From: JBCDGZ01 sp038750655
GTDB taxonomy: Bacteria; Bacteroidota; Bacteroidia; Chitinophagales; Saprospiraceae
Reading direction: 5' to 3'
DNA: 60,676 nucleotides
NCBI GenBank assembly: GCA_038750655.1
Contig: JBCDGZ010000027.1
Span: forward strand, 1-60,676
The notes beneath the pieces are model-generated. The model had not been told where the DNA came from. It worked only from the letters and a program-made list of their open reading frames with translations, and did not search any database. Shown piece after piece: positions 1 to 8,798 of the stretch (the stretch's first letter is position 1; every line of letters starts with the position of its first letter). The translations under genes and the position numbers were made by a program.

Positions 1-5
1 CCAAG

Positions 6-266
6 GCCGTGGATACCGCCTAAGAGGCCGCCAGTACCGCGGCAGAAACAGCAGGGGACGCCGTAGAAGGCGCTAAGGATATGGCCGCCAATGCCGTGGA
101 TACCGCCAAAGATGCCGCTAGCACCGCTGCTGAGAAAGCAGGGGACGCCGTAGAAGGCGCTAAGGATATGGCTGCGAACGCGGTAGATACCGCAAAGGAC
201 GCCGCTAGTACCGCGGCGGAAAAGGCAGGAGAGGTTGCGGAAGGCGCGAAAGACGCCGCAGGCAAT
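6..266 (+). repeat. 87-bp tandem coding repeats (29-residue units)
   Basis: Three consecutive 87-bp units begin at 6, 93 and 180 (each opening with Ala-Val-Asp-Thr-Ala) and encode a 29-residue Ala/Lys/Asp/Glu unit; the third is diverged at its end. The array probably continues left of the window. The first visible unit carries TAA at 21-23 where the second has AAA (Lys), plus Asp to Glu and Lys to Thr changes. Confidence 0.85.
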
Positions 267-320
267 GCGGTCGATAAAGCCAAAGATACCCTTGGTGACA
301 TCAAAGACAAGCTGACCTAA
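81..320 (+). CDS. C-terminal part of an Ala-rich amphipathic repeat protein (interrupted)
   Basis: The open frame is made of 29-residue units rich in Ala, Lys, Asp and Glu with 11-residue-like periodicity, ending in a short charged tail (DKAKDTLGDIKDKLT). Composition resembles LEA/apolipoprotein-like stress proteins and YtxH-type helices; no enzymatic motif is visible. The same frame continues upstream of the ATG at 81 through perfectly in-register repeat sequence until a TAA at 21-23, so ATG 81 is an internal repeat Met and unlikely to be a natural start (no ribosome-binding site is seen). The gene is probably a longer protein interrupted by a nonsense change, or the real protein ends at 23. 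A perfect-stem terminator follows 21 bp after the stop. Confidence 0.45.
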   Translation: MAANAVDTAKDAASTAAEKAGDAVEGAKDMAANAVDTAKDAASTAAEKAGEVAEGAKDAAGNAVDKAKDTLGDIKDKLT

Positions 321-341
321 GCTGAAACGCCTATTGCAGAG

Positions 342-375
342 AAAAGCCATTCTGTGTTCTTTCAGAATGGCTTTT
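342..375 (+). terminator. Intrinsic terminator, 13-bp perfect stem
   Basis: Arms AAAAGCCATTCTG (342-354) and CAGAATGGCTTTT (363-375) pair perfectly around an 8-nt loop. The 3' arm ends in a T run, so it terminates the repeat-protein transcript before the monooxygenase gene. Confidence 0.85.
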
Positions 376-388
376 CTTAATCAAGATT

Positions 389-1726
389 ATGCTCATGGAA
401 ATCGCAGCAAGTGTAGCTATTATCGGAGCGGGTTGCTCTGGCCTGACCGCCATTAAAAATTGCCTGCAAGCGGGCATCAATCAAGTAGTATGTTTTGAAA
501 AAGGCGATCAACTTGGTGGTAATTGGGTATTCACGGCTGCTGAATCTCACTCCAGCATATGTGAGACTACGCATATCATCAGCTCGAAGAAACTGTCGGA
601 GTACATTGATTTCCCAATGCCAGACCACTACCCGGACTATCCTTCGCATCGGCAAGTATTGGAATACTTTCAGGCTTACGCCCGCCACTTTGAGCTGGCA
701 CCTTACATCCGATTTAATACGGCGGTGGAAGCGGCCAAGCCGCTGCCCGACGGTCGCTGGACACTGCACCTCAGCGATGGTAGCCAACAGGTCTTCGATT
801 ACCTCATGGTTGCCAATGGCCACCACTCTGCTCCCAAGCTGCCCCAGTTCAAAGGCCACTTTACCGGCAAAATCCAGCACTCACACAGCTTCAAGAACAA
901 CCAGACCTACGCGGGCCAGCGCGTGCTAGTCGTTGGAGCGGGCAACTCGGGCTGCGATTGCGCCGTTGAGATCAGCCGCGTGGCCGATCGTGTAGCCATC
1001 AGCATGCGCCGCCCCTATTACATCATCCCCAAATTCATGATGGGCCGCCCGACAGATACTTACAATAAGTTGCTGGTCAAGCTGCCGCAGTTTCTTCGCA
1101 AGCGCCTACAACGCCTCAGTTTGTGGTTGCAGGTCGGCAATTACGAAGATTATGGTTTGCAAACACCGGACTATCCCATTACGCGCTGCCACCCTACGCT
1201 CAACACCGAGCTGTTGTATAAGATTAGGCACGGGAAGGTGCAGCCTCGGCGGGGTATTGAGCGGGTGGACGGACAGCAGGTTCATTTTGAGGATGGAACG
1301 GTAGAGGAATTCGATGTCATTATGGCGGCCACGGGCTATGAGATCAATTTTCCATTTTTTAACAAAGACTTGATTGACTACTCTGATGCGGAGCGCATAC
1401 CGCTGTATTTGCGGATGATCCATCCGGACTTTAAGCGGCTCTTTTTCATTGGCTTGGTGCAGCCGCAGGGTTGCGTGTGGCCCATCTCGGACCATCAGGC
1501 TAAGCTGGCGGCCAGCCACATCGCGGGCCGGTGGCCGCTGCCGACTGATCTGCGCCGCCGGGCGGAGGCGGAAGCCGACGATATTGCCCGCCAATTCATC
1601 ACTTCAAAGCGCCATCGCCTTGAAATTCACTATCATCCCTTTATCGCTCAACTACAAAAGCTGATTCCTCCACAGGCCCCCGAATGGCCTCAACCTAAAG
1701 CAACCCAACACCCCAAAATCGCCTAG
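389..1726 (+). CDS. FAD-dependent monooxygenase (flavin-containing monooxygenase family)
   Basis: A 445-residue cytosolic NAD(P)H-dependent flavoprotein. The FAD Rossmann motif GAGCSG lies at residues 13-18 with acidic Glu37 and GGNW at 43-46. An FMO-type signature (FKGHFTGKIQHSHSF) spans 154-168, and the NADPH-binding GAGNSG lies at 183-188. A late ATG..GYE segment matches the family C-terminal FAD contact. Such enzymes oxygenate soft nucleophiles or ketones; the substrate cannot be told. The start could equally be the ATG at 395. It lies just after the terminator of the repeat gene and only 2 bp before the patatin gene, so the two are probably cotranscribed. No homolog-specific context identifies a pathway. 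Confidence 0.88.
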   Translation: MLMEIAASVAIIGAGCSGLTAIKNCLQAGINQVVCFEKGDQLGGNWVFTAAESHSSICETTHIISSKKLSEYIDFPMPDHYPDYPSHRQVLEYFQAYARHFELAPYIRFNTAVEAAKPLPDGRWTLHLSDGSQQVFDYLMVANGHHSAPKLPQFKGHFTGKIQHSHSFKNNQTYAGQRVLVVGAGNSGCDCAVEISRVADRVAISMRRPYYIIPKFMMGRPTDTYNKLLVKLPQFLRKRLQRLSLWLQVGNYEDYGLQTPDYPITRCHPTLNTELLYKIRHGKVQPRRGIERVDGQQVHFEDGTVEEFDVIMAATGYEINFPFFNKDLIDYSDAERIPLYLRMIHPDFKRLFFIGLVQPQGCVWPISDHQAKLAASHIAGRWPLPTDLRRRAEAEADDIARQFITSKRHRLEIHYHPFIAQLQKLIPPQAPEWPQPKATQHPKIA

Positions 1727-1728
1727 AA

Positions 1729-4038
1729 ATGAACAAGCCTGAAGAAAGTTTTTTTAAAAAGCTTATTCGAAAACTTATTCGCCCGGTTAAAAGACTCACT
1801 CAACGATTAGGTATTCTCTACGAAGCCGCCTCCACCAACCTTTACACCCTGATTCTGCTCATCATTATCTACCTCTTTTACTGGACTTTCCCGCAAGCCA
1901 AAGACTTGCTCGTTACCCTTAATCAAGAGGCCGATTGGCAGGTCATTATTTTCTTCGTGACCCTGGTTAATATGGCGGCCATCTGCTGGTACATCCCACG
2001 CTATCTCTATCCTGAAAACAACAGCCGCCTAAAGGGGTGGCGCTCCTACATCAACTTGGAGATGGATCATCATCGCGCCAACTACGCCAAGCGAAGTAAA
2101 ACCGAAGATTATCACCATCGACTACTCGAAATGATCCCCCGCCTACTGGGCTTTCTAATCCTGTTCATCGTCGCCTTGGGCATTCTCAACATCGGGAATG
2201 AGATGAGTATTGGAAATAAATTCCCCTGGAATATTCCAGCCAATGCCGTCCTACTGATCAGCTTTAGCATCATCACCATCCTACTACTTTTTGGTCGCAA
2301 CGAACGTCCCTTACTTTTTGTGGTCAATGATTGGCTGGTGAATAAAATTGGAAGCAAAATCGTTTTTTTCCTCCTGGCCATATTAGGGGTTATAGCCTTT
2401 TTAGGATTTGTTAATAATGGGGGTCTTCGTGATCTGCCCTTGCTGATGCTTTCAGCCATCCTAATTGCCTTTGCCTTTCTCGTTTTCACCGTATTTAGAA
2501 ATGAACTCCAATTTGTTCACGTCGATCGCAACATCACTATCTTACTGACTGGACTGTCTTTTCTTTGCTCCCTATTTTTTATCTGTATCAATATCTTTCC
2601 TGGCATTTCCTATAACATCAACCCCCTAATCTGCGCCAACTTCGCCTTCATCTTTTACCTCACGATACTTTACGCGATGCGAATTATTGGGGTAAATAAA
2701 AAAATCTACTTCGTCTTTTTCACCTTGGTAGTCGTTTGCGTATTTGCCACCTTAACCAGCAGCAGTAAACTCCACGAGGTGAGCTACAGCGAAAGTCGGT
2801 TTGACTGCGACAAGCGCTATGATTTGAATACCTACTTTGATAAATGGATCGATCAGCGGCGACCAGCGATCGAGGAGTTTATCCGCAAGAATCCAGATCA
2901 ATCCTATCCAATCTTTATCATCTCTTCGGAGGGTGGCGGCTCCCGAGCAGCTTACTGGACCAATATCACCCACGCCCATCTGCAAGGCGAAAATAGCAAG
3001 TACTACTCAGACCATCTCTTTGCCCTGACGGGCGCCTCGGGCGGCAATACGGGCAACAGCACCTTTTTCACCCTCAAGCAGTCGGGTGTAGCCGACGATG
3101 AGCTCCAGGAGGTAGCCTATCAAATGTTTGAAGGCAACTTTTTGTCCTCCTCCCTCACCCTGATGATGGGCTCCGATCTCTGGCAGAGCGTCCTCGGCCT
3201 CAGCTGGACCACCGACCGCGCCAAAGAACTCGAAAAAGAATGGACCCAACAACTGGCCGAGGCCAGCGGCGGAAAGGCACAATCCTTCAGCGCTCCCTTC
3301 CTCAGCTTTTGGTACGACCCCGGAGGCAGTACGCCTAAAACCAACACCCCTCCCCTGCTATTTATCAACACCACCCATGTGCAATCCGGAGGCCACGCCA
3401 TCGTCAGCCCGGTGATCTTCAACCCCGAATATTACGAGGGGATGGACCTGCTGAAAGAAGTCGAATCGGTGTTCGACGGGCAAAAGACCCTGCCGCTCAG
3501 CACCGCGACGCTACTCAATGCCAGCTTCCCCTACATCAATCCTGCTGGTTATGTCCCGGAGGTCGGCAGCTTTGTCGATGCAGGCTACTACGACAACTAT
3601 GGCATCCAAACAGCCGTTGGCATCTTCCGACAACTGGACCAGCTGCGCAGCGATAGCCCCGACACCCTTTACCAACAACTCCAATTCGTCTCCGTGCTGA
3701 TTCGCAACGGTACCGTTGATCCCCGGGTGCCCGCTTCGCCAAAGGCTTCCCAGTTTCTGGCCCCCGTCAGCACTATAGCCAACCTGCGCTCCGCCTTCAA
3801 TACCCACAATCGCTGGCTGCTCGACCAAGTCGCCGATATTTCCTACGCCGTCGACCTCAGTCCGCGTAAGGAAATTGAGATCATTCAAGAGGAAGAAGTC
3901 ATCAGCCCGGTGGTGCCGCTGGCCCGCTACCTCTCCCCCGAAGCCCTCATCGCTATGGATACTTCGCTTAGCCAACAGGCTCGGGAGTCAGCCTCTGACC
4001 TCAGTAAAATTGTACGAATGATGCAGCCCAGTCAATAA
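1729..4038 (+). CDS. Patatin-like phospholipase with polytopic membrane N-terminal half
   Basis: A 769-residue protein in two halves. Residues ~35-340 hold about nine hydrophobic segments predicted to cross the membrane. Residues ~390-740 carry a patatin-like serine lipase domain: oxyanion-hole EGGGSR (401-406), nucleophile motif GASGG with Ser437, and the dyad Asp617 in DAG. This predicts acyl-ester hydrolysis on lipids at the membrane. The gene starts 2 bp after the monooxygenase stop, so the pair looks translationally coupled. Its 3' end overlaps the convergent CPBP gene by 7 bp. The lipid substrate and the physiological partner are unknown. Confidence 0.85.
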   Translation: MNKPEESFFKKLIRKLIRPVKRLTQRLGILYEAASTNLYTLILLIIIYLFYWTFPQAKDLLVTLNQEADWQVIIFFVTLVNMAAICWYIPRYLYPENNSRLKGWRSYINLEMDHHRANYAKRSKTEDYHHRLLEMIPRLLGFLILFIVALGILNIGNEMSIGNKFPWNIPANAVLLISFSIITILLLFGRNERPLLFVVNDWLVNKIGSKIVFFLLAILGVIAFLGFVNNGGLRDLPLLMLSAILIAFAFLVFTVFRNELQFVHVDRNITILLTGLSFLCSLFFICINIFPGISYNINPLICANFAFIFYLTILYAMRIIGVNKKIYFVFFTLVVVCVFATLTSSSKLHEVSYSESRFDCDKRYDLNTYFDKWIDQRRPAIEEFIRKNPDQSYPIFIISSEGGGSRAAYWTNITHAHLQGENSKYYSDHLFALTGASGGNTGNSTFFTLKQSGVADDELQEVAYQMFEGNFLSSSLTLMMGSDLWQSVLGLSWTTDRAKELEKEWTQQLAEASGGKAQSFSAPFLSFWYDPGGSTPKTNTPPLLFINTTHVQSGGHAIVSPVIFNPEYYEGMDLLKEVESVFDGQKTLPLSTATLLNASFPYINPAGYVPEVGSFVDAGYYDNYGIQTAVGIFRQLDQLRSDSPDTLYQQLQFVSVLIRNGTVDPRVPASPKASQFLAPVSTIANLRSAFNTHNRWLLDQVADISYAVDLSPRKEIEIIQEEEVISPVVPLARYLSPEALIAMDTSLSQQARESASDLSKIVRMMQPSQ

Positions 4039-4691
4039 TGCACAGGCACCACTAAGCCACAGTAGACAGCTACAGAAAGATTAAGAATATCTACTAGAAT
4101 GTGGGATAGAATGGGATAGAGCAGATTGTGGGTTCTATTGACAAAGTGCATATACAGGAGTCCCATCAAAAAGGTGACGATCAGTACAGGAATGATAAGG
4201 TAGAGACTATTGAACCAGTAGCCCCAGAGGAAGTAATGCGAAAAGCTGAACAGGGCGGCCGTGTAGAAGTTGCGAAATAGGGGGCCGCCAGGAAGGGTGC
4301 TCAGCAGGCCCCGCCAGTACAGCTCTTCAATGGGTGCGTTGATGAATGCAAAGACGAAGATGTAGAGAAAGTAAATCGAGGGAATGCTGCTGCCGTAGTC
4401 CAAGGTAACGCCGAGTGGAGAGAGGCCCGGTAAAATAATGGTGAACAGGAGAAGGCCCAAGTGGGGCAGCGGCCGCCAGGATAGACTCATTGCACTCAGG
4501 TCATATTCGAACCATTGCTTGGCGAAAAAAAAGCTCAGACCGATGGCTCCGTAGTAGACCAATATGCAGGGTAGCCAGGCTATTCTAAAATCAACCAGGG
4601 GCAGTAAAATTTCAATCCCCTCCCTAGCGATCAGCAACACTAAAATTGGGGAGCATAAAAGGAAAGCATTCCATTTCTTTTGATTTTTCAT
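4032..4691 (-). CDS. CPBP-family intramembrane metalloprotease
   Basis: A multi-pass membrane protein of 219 residues with the CAAX-protease/bacteriocin-processing (Abi) signature: EE at 122-123 followed by Arg127 (EELYWRG), His152 in the second motif and HILVD at 197-201 as the third. These residues coordinate the catalytic metal in the family. ATG at 4691 was chosen because it begins a clean lysine-rich N-terminus; the frame can be extended to a TTG at 4733. It lies 88 bp after the AraC-type regulator on the same strand and may be its target or a readthrough partner. Substrate unknown. Confidence 0.85.
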   Translation of the reverse strand: MKNQKKWNAFLLCSPILVLLIAREGIEILLPLVDFRIAWLPCILVYYGAIGLSFFFAKQWFEYDLSAMSLSWRPLPHLGLLLFTIILPGLSPLGVTLDYGSSIPSIYFLYIFVFAFINAPIEELYWRGLLSTLPGGPLFRNFYTAALFSFSHYFLWGYWFNSLYLIIPVLIVTFLMGLLYMHFVNRTHNLLYPILSHILVDILNLSVAVYCGLVVPVHY

Positions 4692-4779
4692 AAGGCATGG
4701 TGTTTTAGGGCAAAACACGTCCAAATCAACCAATCAATCGTCCAGATGGATAGGGATAGACCTGTAGACGAGGAAAAAC

Positions 4780-5904
4780 CTAGCTTTTACGGTACTGCGA
4801 AGGGGTCTGCCCCGTCAGCTCTTTGAAAATTTTGTTGAAGGATGCCTTAGAACGAAAGCCACTGTCGAAGGCGATGGCGAGGATGGTATGGTGAGCCCGG
4901 TCGGGTGCTTTCAGGTGCATCTTCACCGTCTCAATTCGATAGCGGTTGACGAAGGTAAAAAAGTTAACGCCCATCTCCTGATTAATGACTTGCGATAATT
5001 GATTGGGGCGAACTTCGATCTTCCGAGCCAGCTCGGCCAGGCTCAGGTTTTCATTCAAATAGGGCCGCTCCTCTTGCATGCATTGCTCCAATCGCTGAAG
5101 AATCTGCTGGCTCTTCTTAGCATCCAAACCAGAATGCTTATAGGCTTCCTTCGTCAAAACTGGGGGGCGGGCCTCCGGGAAATCAACAAAGACCGGTATT
5201 TGCCGCAATCCCAAGAAACCAACGATAAAGACATAGACCGTCAGCACCAAGCCGACGACAATAAACAGTTGATCCATTGCAATAAAAGTCTCCGTTCTAA
5301 ATCGAATCAGAATAAAAAGGATCAAAAAGACGAGAATTAAAGAAATGACTAGGTACCGCAACCAATTGAGGTTGACTTCCTCGGTGTAAGAATAATAATT
5401 GGGTAGTGCTCGCTGATGCTGATAAAGCAAATACCAACTCCAGGAAGCGTAGCTCCCCCCGGAGAGCGCCAAGGGAAGTCCGGCTCCCGTCCTCACCCAC
5501 TCGGGAATCAATCCTCTAAATTGAAAAAAGCCCTGCTCAATCCCTACCTCACTAGCCGCTGCGTAGTGAAAATAAAGGATAACTCCGTTGTAAAGAATGA
5601 AGGGGAGGAAGTGCAACAAATGCCAAGGCCAGCCCTGACGTAAGCCGCTGCTCAGGCTCTTAATGTAGAGGAATAAAACGGGAGCACTGAGCAAGGATAC
5701 GGATACGCCCAATAGGTGAAAGGGCAATGGAGTCATCGGCTCTTCGGCGAAGGCATCAAAGTAAAAGAAGAGTTGCCAGGCCATGAGAAGCAGCCAGGCC
5801 ATGAGTACAAGGTCTGACCGGGAGCGCTGCTTTTTGGTCCAAAGCAACAGCAATAAAAAAAGAGATTGGGCAAGCCCAATTAGCAGTATAGCTCTCAATG
5901 GCAT
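4780..5904 (-). CDS. Membrane-anchored AraC-family transcriptional regulator
   Basis: 374 residues. The N-terminal ~240 residues hold about seven hydrophobic segments, a sensor layout common in Bacteroidota. The C-terminal ~100 residues are an AraC-type double helix-turn-helix (core ...LSLAELARKIEV..., ending in the typical GxTPSQYR). The DNA-binding region is therefore tethered to the inner membrane and probably responds to a membrane or small-molecule signal. It begins 23 bp after the ilvA stop on the same strand and precedes the CPBP protease gene, so it may be partly cotranscribed with the ilv operon. The signal is unknown. Confidence 0.88.
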   Translation of the reverse strand: MPLRAILLIGLAQSLFLLLLLWTKKQRSRSDLVLMAWLLLMAWQLFFYFDAFAEEPMTPLPFHLLGVSVSLLSAPVLFLYIKSLSSGLRQGWPWHLLHFLPFILYNGVILYFHYAAASEVGIEQGFFQFRGLIPEWVRTGAGLPLALSGGSYASWSWYLLYQHQRALPNYYSYTEEVNLNWLRYLVISLILVFLILFILIRFRTETFIAMDQLFIVVGLVLTVYVFIVGFLGLRQIPVFVDFPEARPPVLTKEAYKHSGLDAKKSQQILQRLEQCMQEERPYLNENLSLAELARKIEVRPNQLSQVINQEMGVNFFTFVNRYRIETVKMHLKAPDRAHHTILAIAFDSGFRSKASFNKIFKELTGQTPSQYRKS

Positions 5905-5927
5905 ACGGCTAATTTATCTCCTTTCTG

Positions 5928-7199
5928 TTACACCAACAAATCGAACAGCATTGGACTATCGTTGAGGGTTTTAAACTGAATACCGTGTGCTTCCATCCGC
6001 TGTAAAAGGCCCTTGTAGTCGTCAGACTGCTTGAGTTCTATCCCTACTAATGCCGGGCCGCTCTCGCGGTTGTGGCGCTTGATGTATTCAAAATGCGTAA
6101 TGTCATCCCCTTCCTCCAGCACATTGTTCAGGAAGTCGCGCAAGGCGCCCGATCTTTGGGGAAATCGGATGATGAAATAGTGCTTTAAGCCTTCGTAAAG
6201 CAAAGAGCGCTCTTTGATCTCCTCGGTGCGCGTGATGTCATTATTGCCTCCGCTGATGATGCAGACGACTTGCTTACCTTTGATTTGTTCGCGGTATTGC
6301 TCCAGCGCTGCGATGGTCAGCGCCCCGGCGGGTTCGACGACGATGGCTTCTTCATTGTAAAGTTGGAGGATGGTAGAACAGACCTTGCCCTCGGGCACCA
6401 GCACTAGATCGTCTAGTGCCAATTGGCAAATCTGAAAGGTCCGCTCCCCTACCCGCTTCACCGCCGCCCCATCGACAAAATTGTCGATTCGGTCCAGCGT
6501 AACCACTTGGCCAGCCGCCAGCGACTGATGCATCGCCGGAGCGCCCGCGGGCTCCACCCCGATGATCTTCGTCGACGGCGTAATCTGCTTGAGGTAGCTG
6601 CACAGGCCGGCCGCCAGACCGCCACCACCAATCGCTACAAAGAGGTAATCAATCGGCGCTTCGCTGTCTTCGACGATTTCTAGGCCGATGGTGCCCTGGC
6701 CTTCGATGATGGCTTCATCGTTGAAGGGATGGACAAAGAGTTGGCTATTCTCGCGAGCATCGGCGGCGGCTTGGGCGTAGGCATCATCGAAGGTATCGCC
6801 GGTGAGCAGCACTTCGATGTGTTCTTGTCCAAAGGATTTGACTTTGTTGATTTTCTGTCGAGGTGTAGTGCTCGGCATATAAATACGGCCATTCACCCCT
6901 AGCTTGCGGCAGGCCAGGGCGACTCCTTGGGCGTGGTTGCCTGCGCTGGCGCAAACAACTCCCTTGTCCAATATTTCCCGAGGCGCGGTACTCATCTTAT
7001 TGTAAGCGCCGCGAATCTTGTAGGAGCGCGTCGCCTGCAAATCTTCCCGCTTGAGATAAAGCTGACAATTGTACAGATCAGACAACCCATAGTTGTACAT
7101 CAGCGGAGTGTGCTGCGCCACCTTCTTGAGTCGCAATTTGGCCTTGTAGATATTTTCTACTGTCAGTAGGCCCTGCTTGGGGGGAATGGCTTTAGTCAT
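5928..7199 (-). CDS. ilvA: Threonine ammonia-lyase (threonine deaminase), one ACT-like domain
   Basis: A PLP enzyme of 423 residues converting threonine to 2-oxobutanoate, the committed step of isoleucine synthesis. The PLP lysine is Lys61 in SYKIRGA, and the phosphate-binding glycine loop GGGGLAAG is at 191-198. The C-terminal ~85 residues form a single ACT-like regulatory domain, compared with two in the ~514-residue Escherichia coli enzyme, so feedback by isoleucine is likely but in the short form. It is the last ilv gene of the operon, 22 bp after ilvC. Confidence 0.95.
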   Translation of the reverse strand: MTKAIPPKQGLLTVENIYKAKLRLKKVAQHTPLMYNYGLSDLYNCQLYLKREDLQATRSYKIRGAYNKMSTAPREILDKGVVCASAGNHAQGVALACRKLGVNGRIYMPSTTPRQKINKVKSFGQEHIEVLLTGDTFDDAYAQAAADARENSQLFVHPFNDEAIIEGQGTIGLEIVEDSEAPIDYLFVAIGGGGLAAGLCSYLKQITPSTKIIGVEPAGAPAMHQSLAAGQVVTLDRIDNFVDGAAVKRVGERTFQICQLALDDLVLVPEGKVCSTILQLYNEEAIVVEPAGALTIAALEQYREQIKGKQVVCIISGGNNDITRTEEIKERSLLYEGLKHYFIIRFPQRSGALRDFLNNVLEEGDDITHFEYIKRHNRESGPALVGIELKQSDDYKGLLQRMEAHGIQFKTLNDSPMLFDLLV

Positions 7200-7221
7200 G
7201 GCAAATCATTGATCCCGCGGG

Positions 7222-8286
7222 CTAGGCCTGCGAGGCGGCTTTTTGATTCTCCGGTCTCAGGCCGCGCACCGCCTGCCCGGCTTGCCACATCTCCGACTCG
7301 CGCAGCTCGCGCAGCTCTTCCTCCAGCTTAACCCGATAATCGGGCTGGCTATTGCTGTCGATGGAGCGCTGGGCTTCGTGCCCCGCTGCAACGCTGTCGT
7401 AGAGTTCTTCAAAAACCGGCGCCACCGCATCGCGAAATTTATTTTTCCAATCCAATGCGCCCCGCTGCGCAGTTGTCGAGCAGTTGGCGTACATCCAGTC
7501 CATACCGTTTTCCGCCACCAATGGCATCAAGCTTTGGGTCAGCTCCTCAACGGTTTCATTAAAGGCTTCGCTGGGCGAGTGGCCTCGGCTGCGCAGCACA
7601 TTGTACTGAGCCTCGAAGATGCCTGCAATAGCGCCCATTAAGGTTCCACGCTCTCCCGTCAGATCGCTGTAGACTTCCTTTTTAAAATCGGTTTCAAACA
7701 AATACCCCGATCCAATCCCGATACCCAGAGCCACCACACGCTCCCAAGCTCGGCCAGTAGCGTCTTGGAAAATGGCGTAGCTGGAATTGAGGCCTCGTCC
7801 CGCCAAAAACATCCGGCGTAGGCTGGTTCCAGAGCCTTTAGGCGCCACCAGGATGACATCGACATCGGCAGGAGGGATAATCCCGGTGCGCTCCTTGTAG
7901 GTGATCCCAAAGCCATGAGAAAAGTAGAGCGCCTTGCCGGCGGTCAGGTGCGGTTTGATGGTTTCCCACTGTGCGATCTGTGCGGCATCAGAGAGTAGGT
8001 ACTGGATCACCGTACCGCGCTGCACAGCTTCTTCGATAGAAAATAAGGTATCGCCGGGTACGAAGCCATCGGCCACGGCCTTATCCCAGGAAGGCGAAGG
8101 GCTGCGCTGCCCAACGATGACATTGAACCCATTTTCTTTGAGGTTCAGCGCCTGGCCAGGCCCCTGTACGCCGTATCCAATGATTGCAATGGTTTCGTCT
8201 TGCATGACGGCTCTGGCTTTTTCCAGAGGAAATTCTTCACGAGTGACGACATTTTCTTCTACGCCACCAAAATTGATCTTTGCCAT
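7222..8286 (-). CDS. ilvC: Ketol-acid reductoisomerase
   Basis: 354 residues, class I (short) length. It isomerises and reduces acetolactate and acetohydroxybutyrate with NAD(P)H and Mg2+. The dinucleotide loop reads GYGVQGPGQ (37-45) instead of the widespread GYGSQGHAQ, and the metal-binding segment SDLTGERG is present. The C-terminal knotted helical domain is recognisable (ENGMDWMYANCSTTAQRGAL). It is the fifth cistron of the ilv operon, separated from ilvN by an unrelated small gene. Identity is certain; cofactor preference cannot be read safely. Confidence 0.96.
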   Translation of the reverse strand: MAKINFGGVEENVVTREEFPLEKARAVMQDETIAIIGYGVQGPGQALNLKENGFNVIVGQRSPSPSWDKAVADGFVPGDTLFSIEEAVQRGTVIQYLLSDAAQIAQWETIKPHLTAGKALYFSHGFGITYKERTGIIPPADVDVILVAPKGSGTSLRRMFLAGRGLNSSYAIFQDATGRAWERVVALGIGIGSGYLFETDFKKEVYSDLTGERGTLMGAIAGIFEAQYNVLRSRGHSPSEAFNETVEELTQSLMPLVAENGMDWMYANCSTTAQRGALDWKNKFRDAVAPVFEELYDSVAAGHEAQRSIDSNSQPDYRVKLEEELRELRESEMWQAGQAVRGLRPENQKAASQA

Positions 8287-8366
8287 GATTTTATTTTTAG
8301 AAAATTCGAGCCCTAGCTTTTCGTAAAAGGGCTTTTAAGCGTGTTTAAAATATTGGTCAAACGGTA

Positions 8367-8714
8367 CTAAGTCCCGTTTCTACTTTTGTACTTCTTGTAT
8401 TTGTACCGGTACAAATCATCCGTCGCATATTGATACCAGTTCCAGAATTTCAAAGGGTTCATCCTAAACGTTCGGTAAATTTCTTCTCGTTCTTTCCCCT
8501 CATTTTTCACATAGCTTTCATATTGCCTCTTCATCATGCCTAGGTCTCTTCCCTTGATGGGGTACAAAACAAAATGAAAGTCTCCACTTTCTGATTGGAA
8601 ATGGTATTGCTGCCCCACTCCTTCTATCAAGAAATTAATTAATGGCCCACAGTAATTTGAAATCCCCAAAAATGATAGAAGTACCGCTAGCCAAATGATT
8701 TTACGTTTCTTCAT
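8367..8714 (-). CDS. Hypothetical small protein inserted in the ilv operon
   Basis: 115 residues with a lysine-rich start and one N-terminal hydrophobic segment (about residues 8-30, signal anchor or uncleaved signal), then a Tyr/Lys-rich soluble part with a basic C-terminus (YKYKKYKS). I do not recognise a family. The gene is visibly more AT-rich than the ilv genes around it and has 80-84-bp spacers on both sides, unlike the tight spacing elsewhere in the operon, suggesting a later insertion. The start ATG at 8714 is preceded by an A-rich stretch. Confidence 0.6.
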   Translation of the reverse strand: MKKRKIIWLAVLLSFLGISNYCGPLINFLIEGVGQQYHFQSESGDFHFVLYPIKGRDLGMMKRQYESYVKNEGKEREEIYRTFRMNPLKFWNWYQYATDDLYRYKYKKYKSRNGT

Positions 8715-8798
8715 ATTTTCATTTTTTGTTAGTGCCCTTTGCCTTAAGTCCGAGCCATGTCTCCTGCAAGGGACACGGCGACTTCCTGCTTCCTCCCC

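Noticed and set aside
377..880. Long minus-strand open frame opposite the monooxygenase gene
   Set aside because: It mirrors the coding strand of a clear FMO gene, has no family features and starts within the terminator region.
4032..5904. CPBP protease plus AraC regulator as a defence or bacteriocin-immunity module
   Set aside because: No bacteriocin precursor, toxin or transporter gene is nearby; both families have many unrelated roles.
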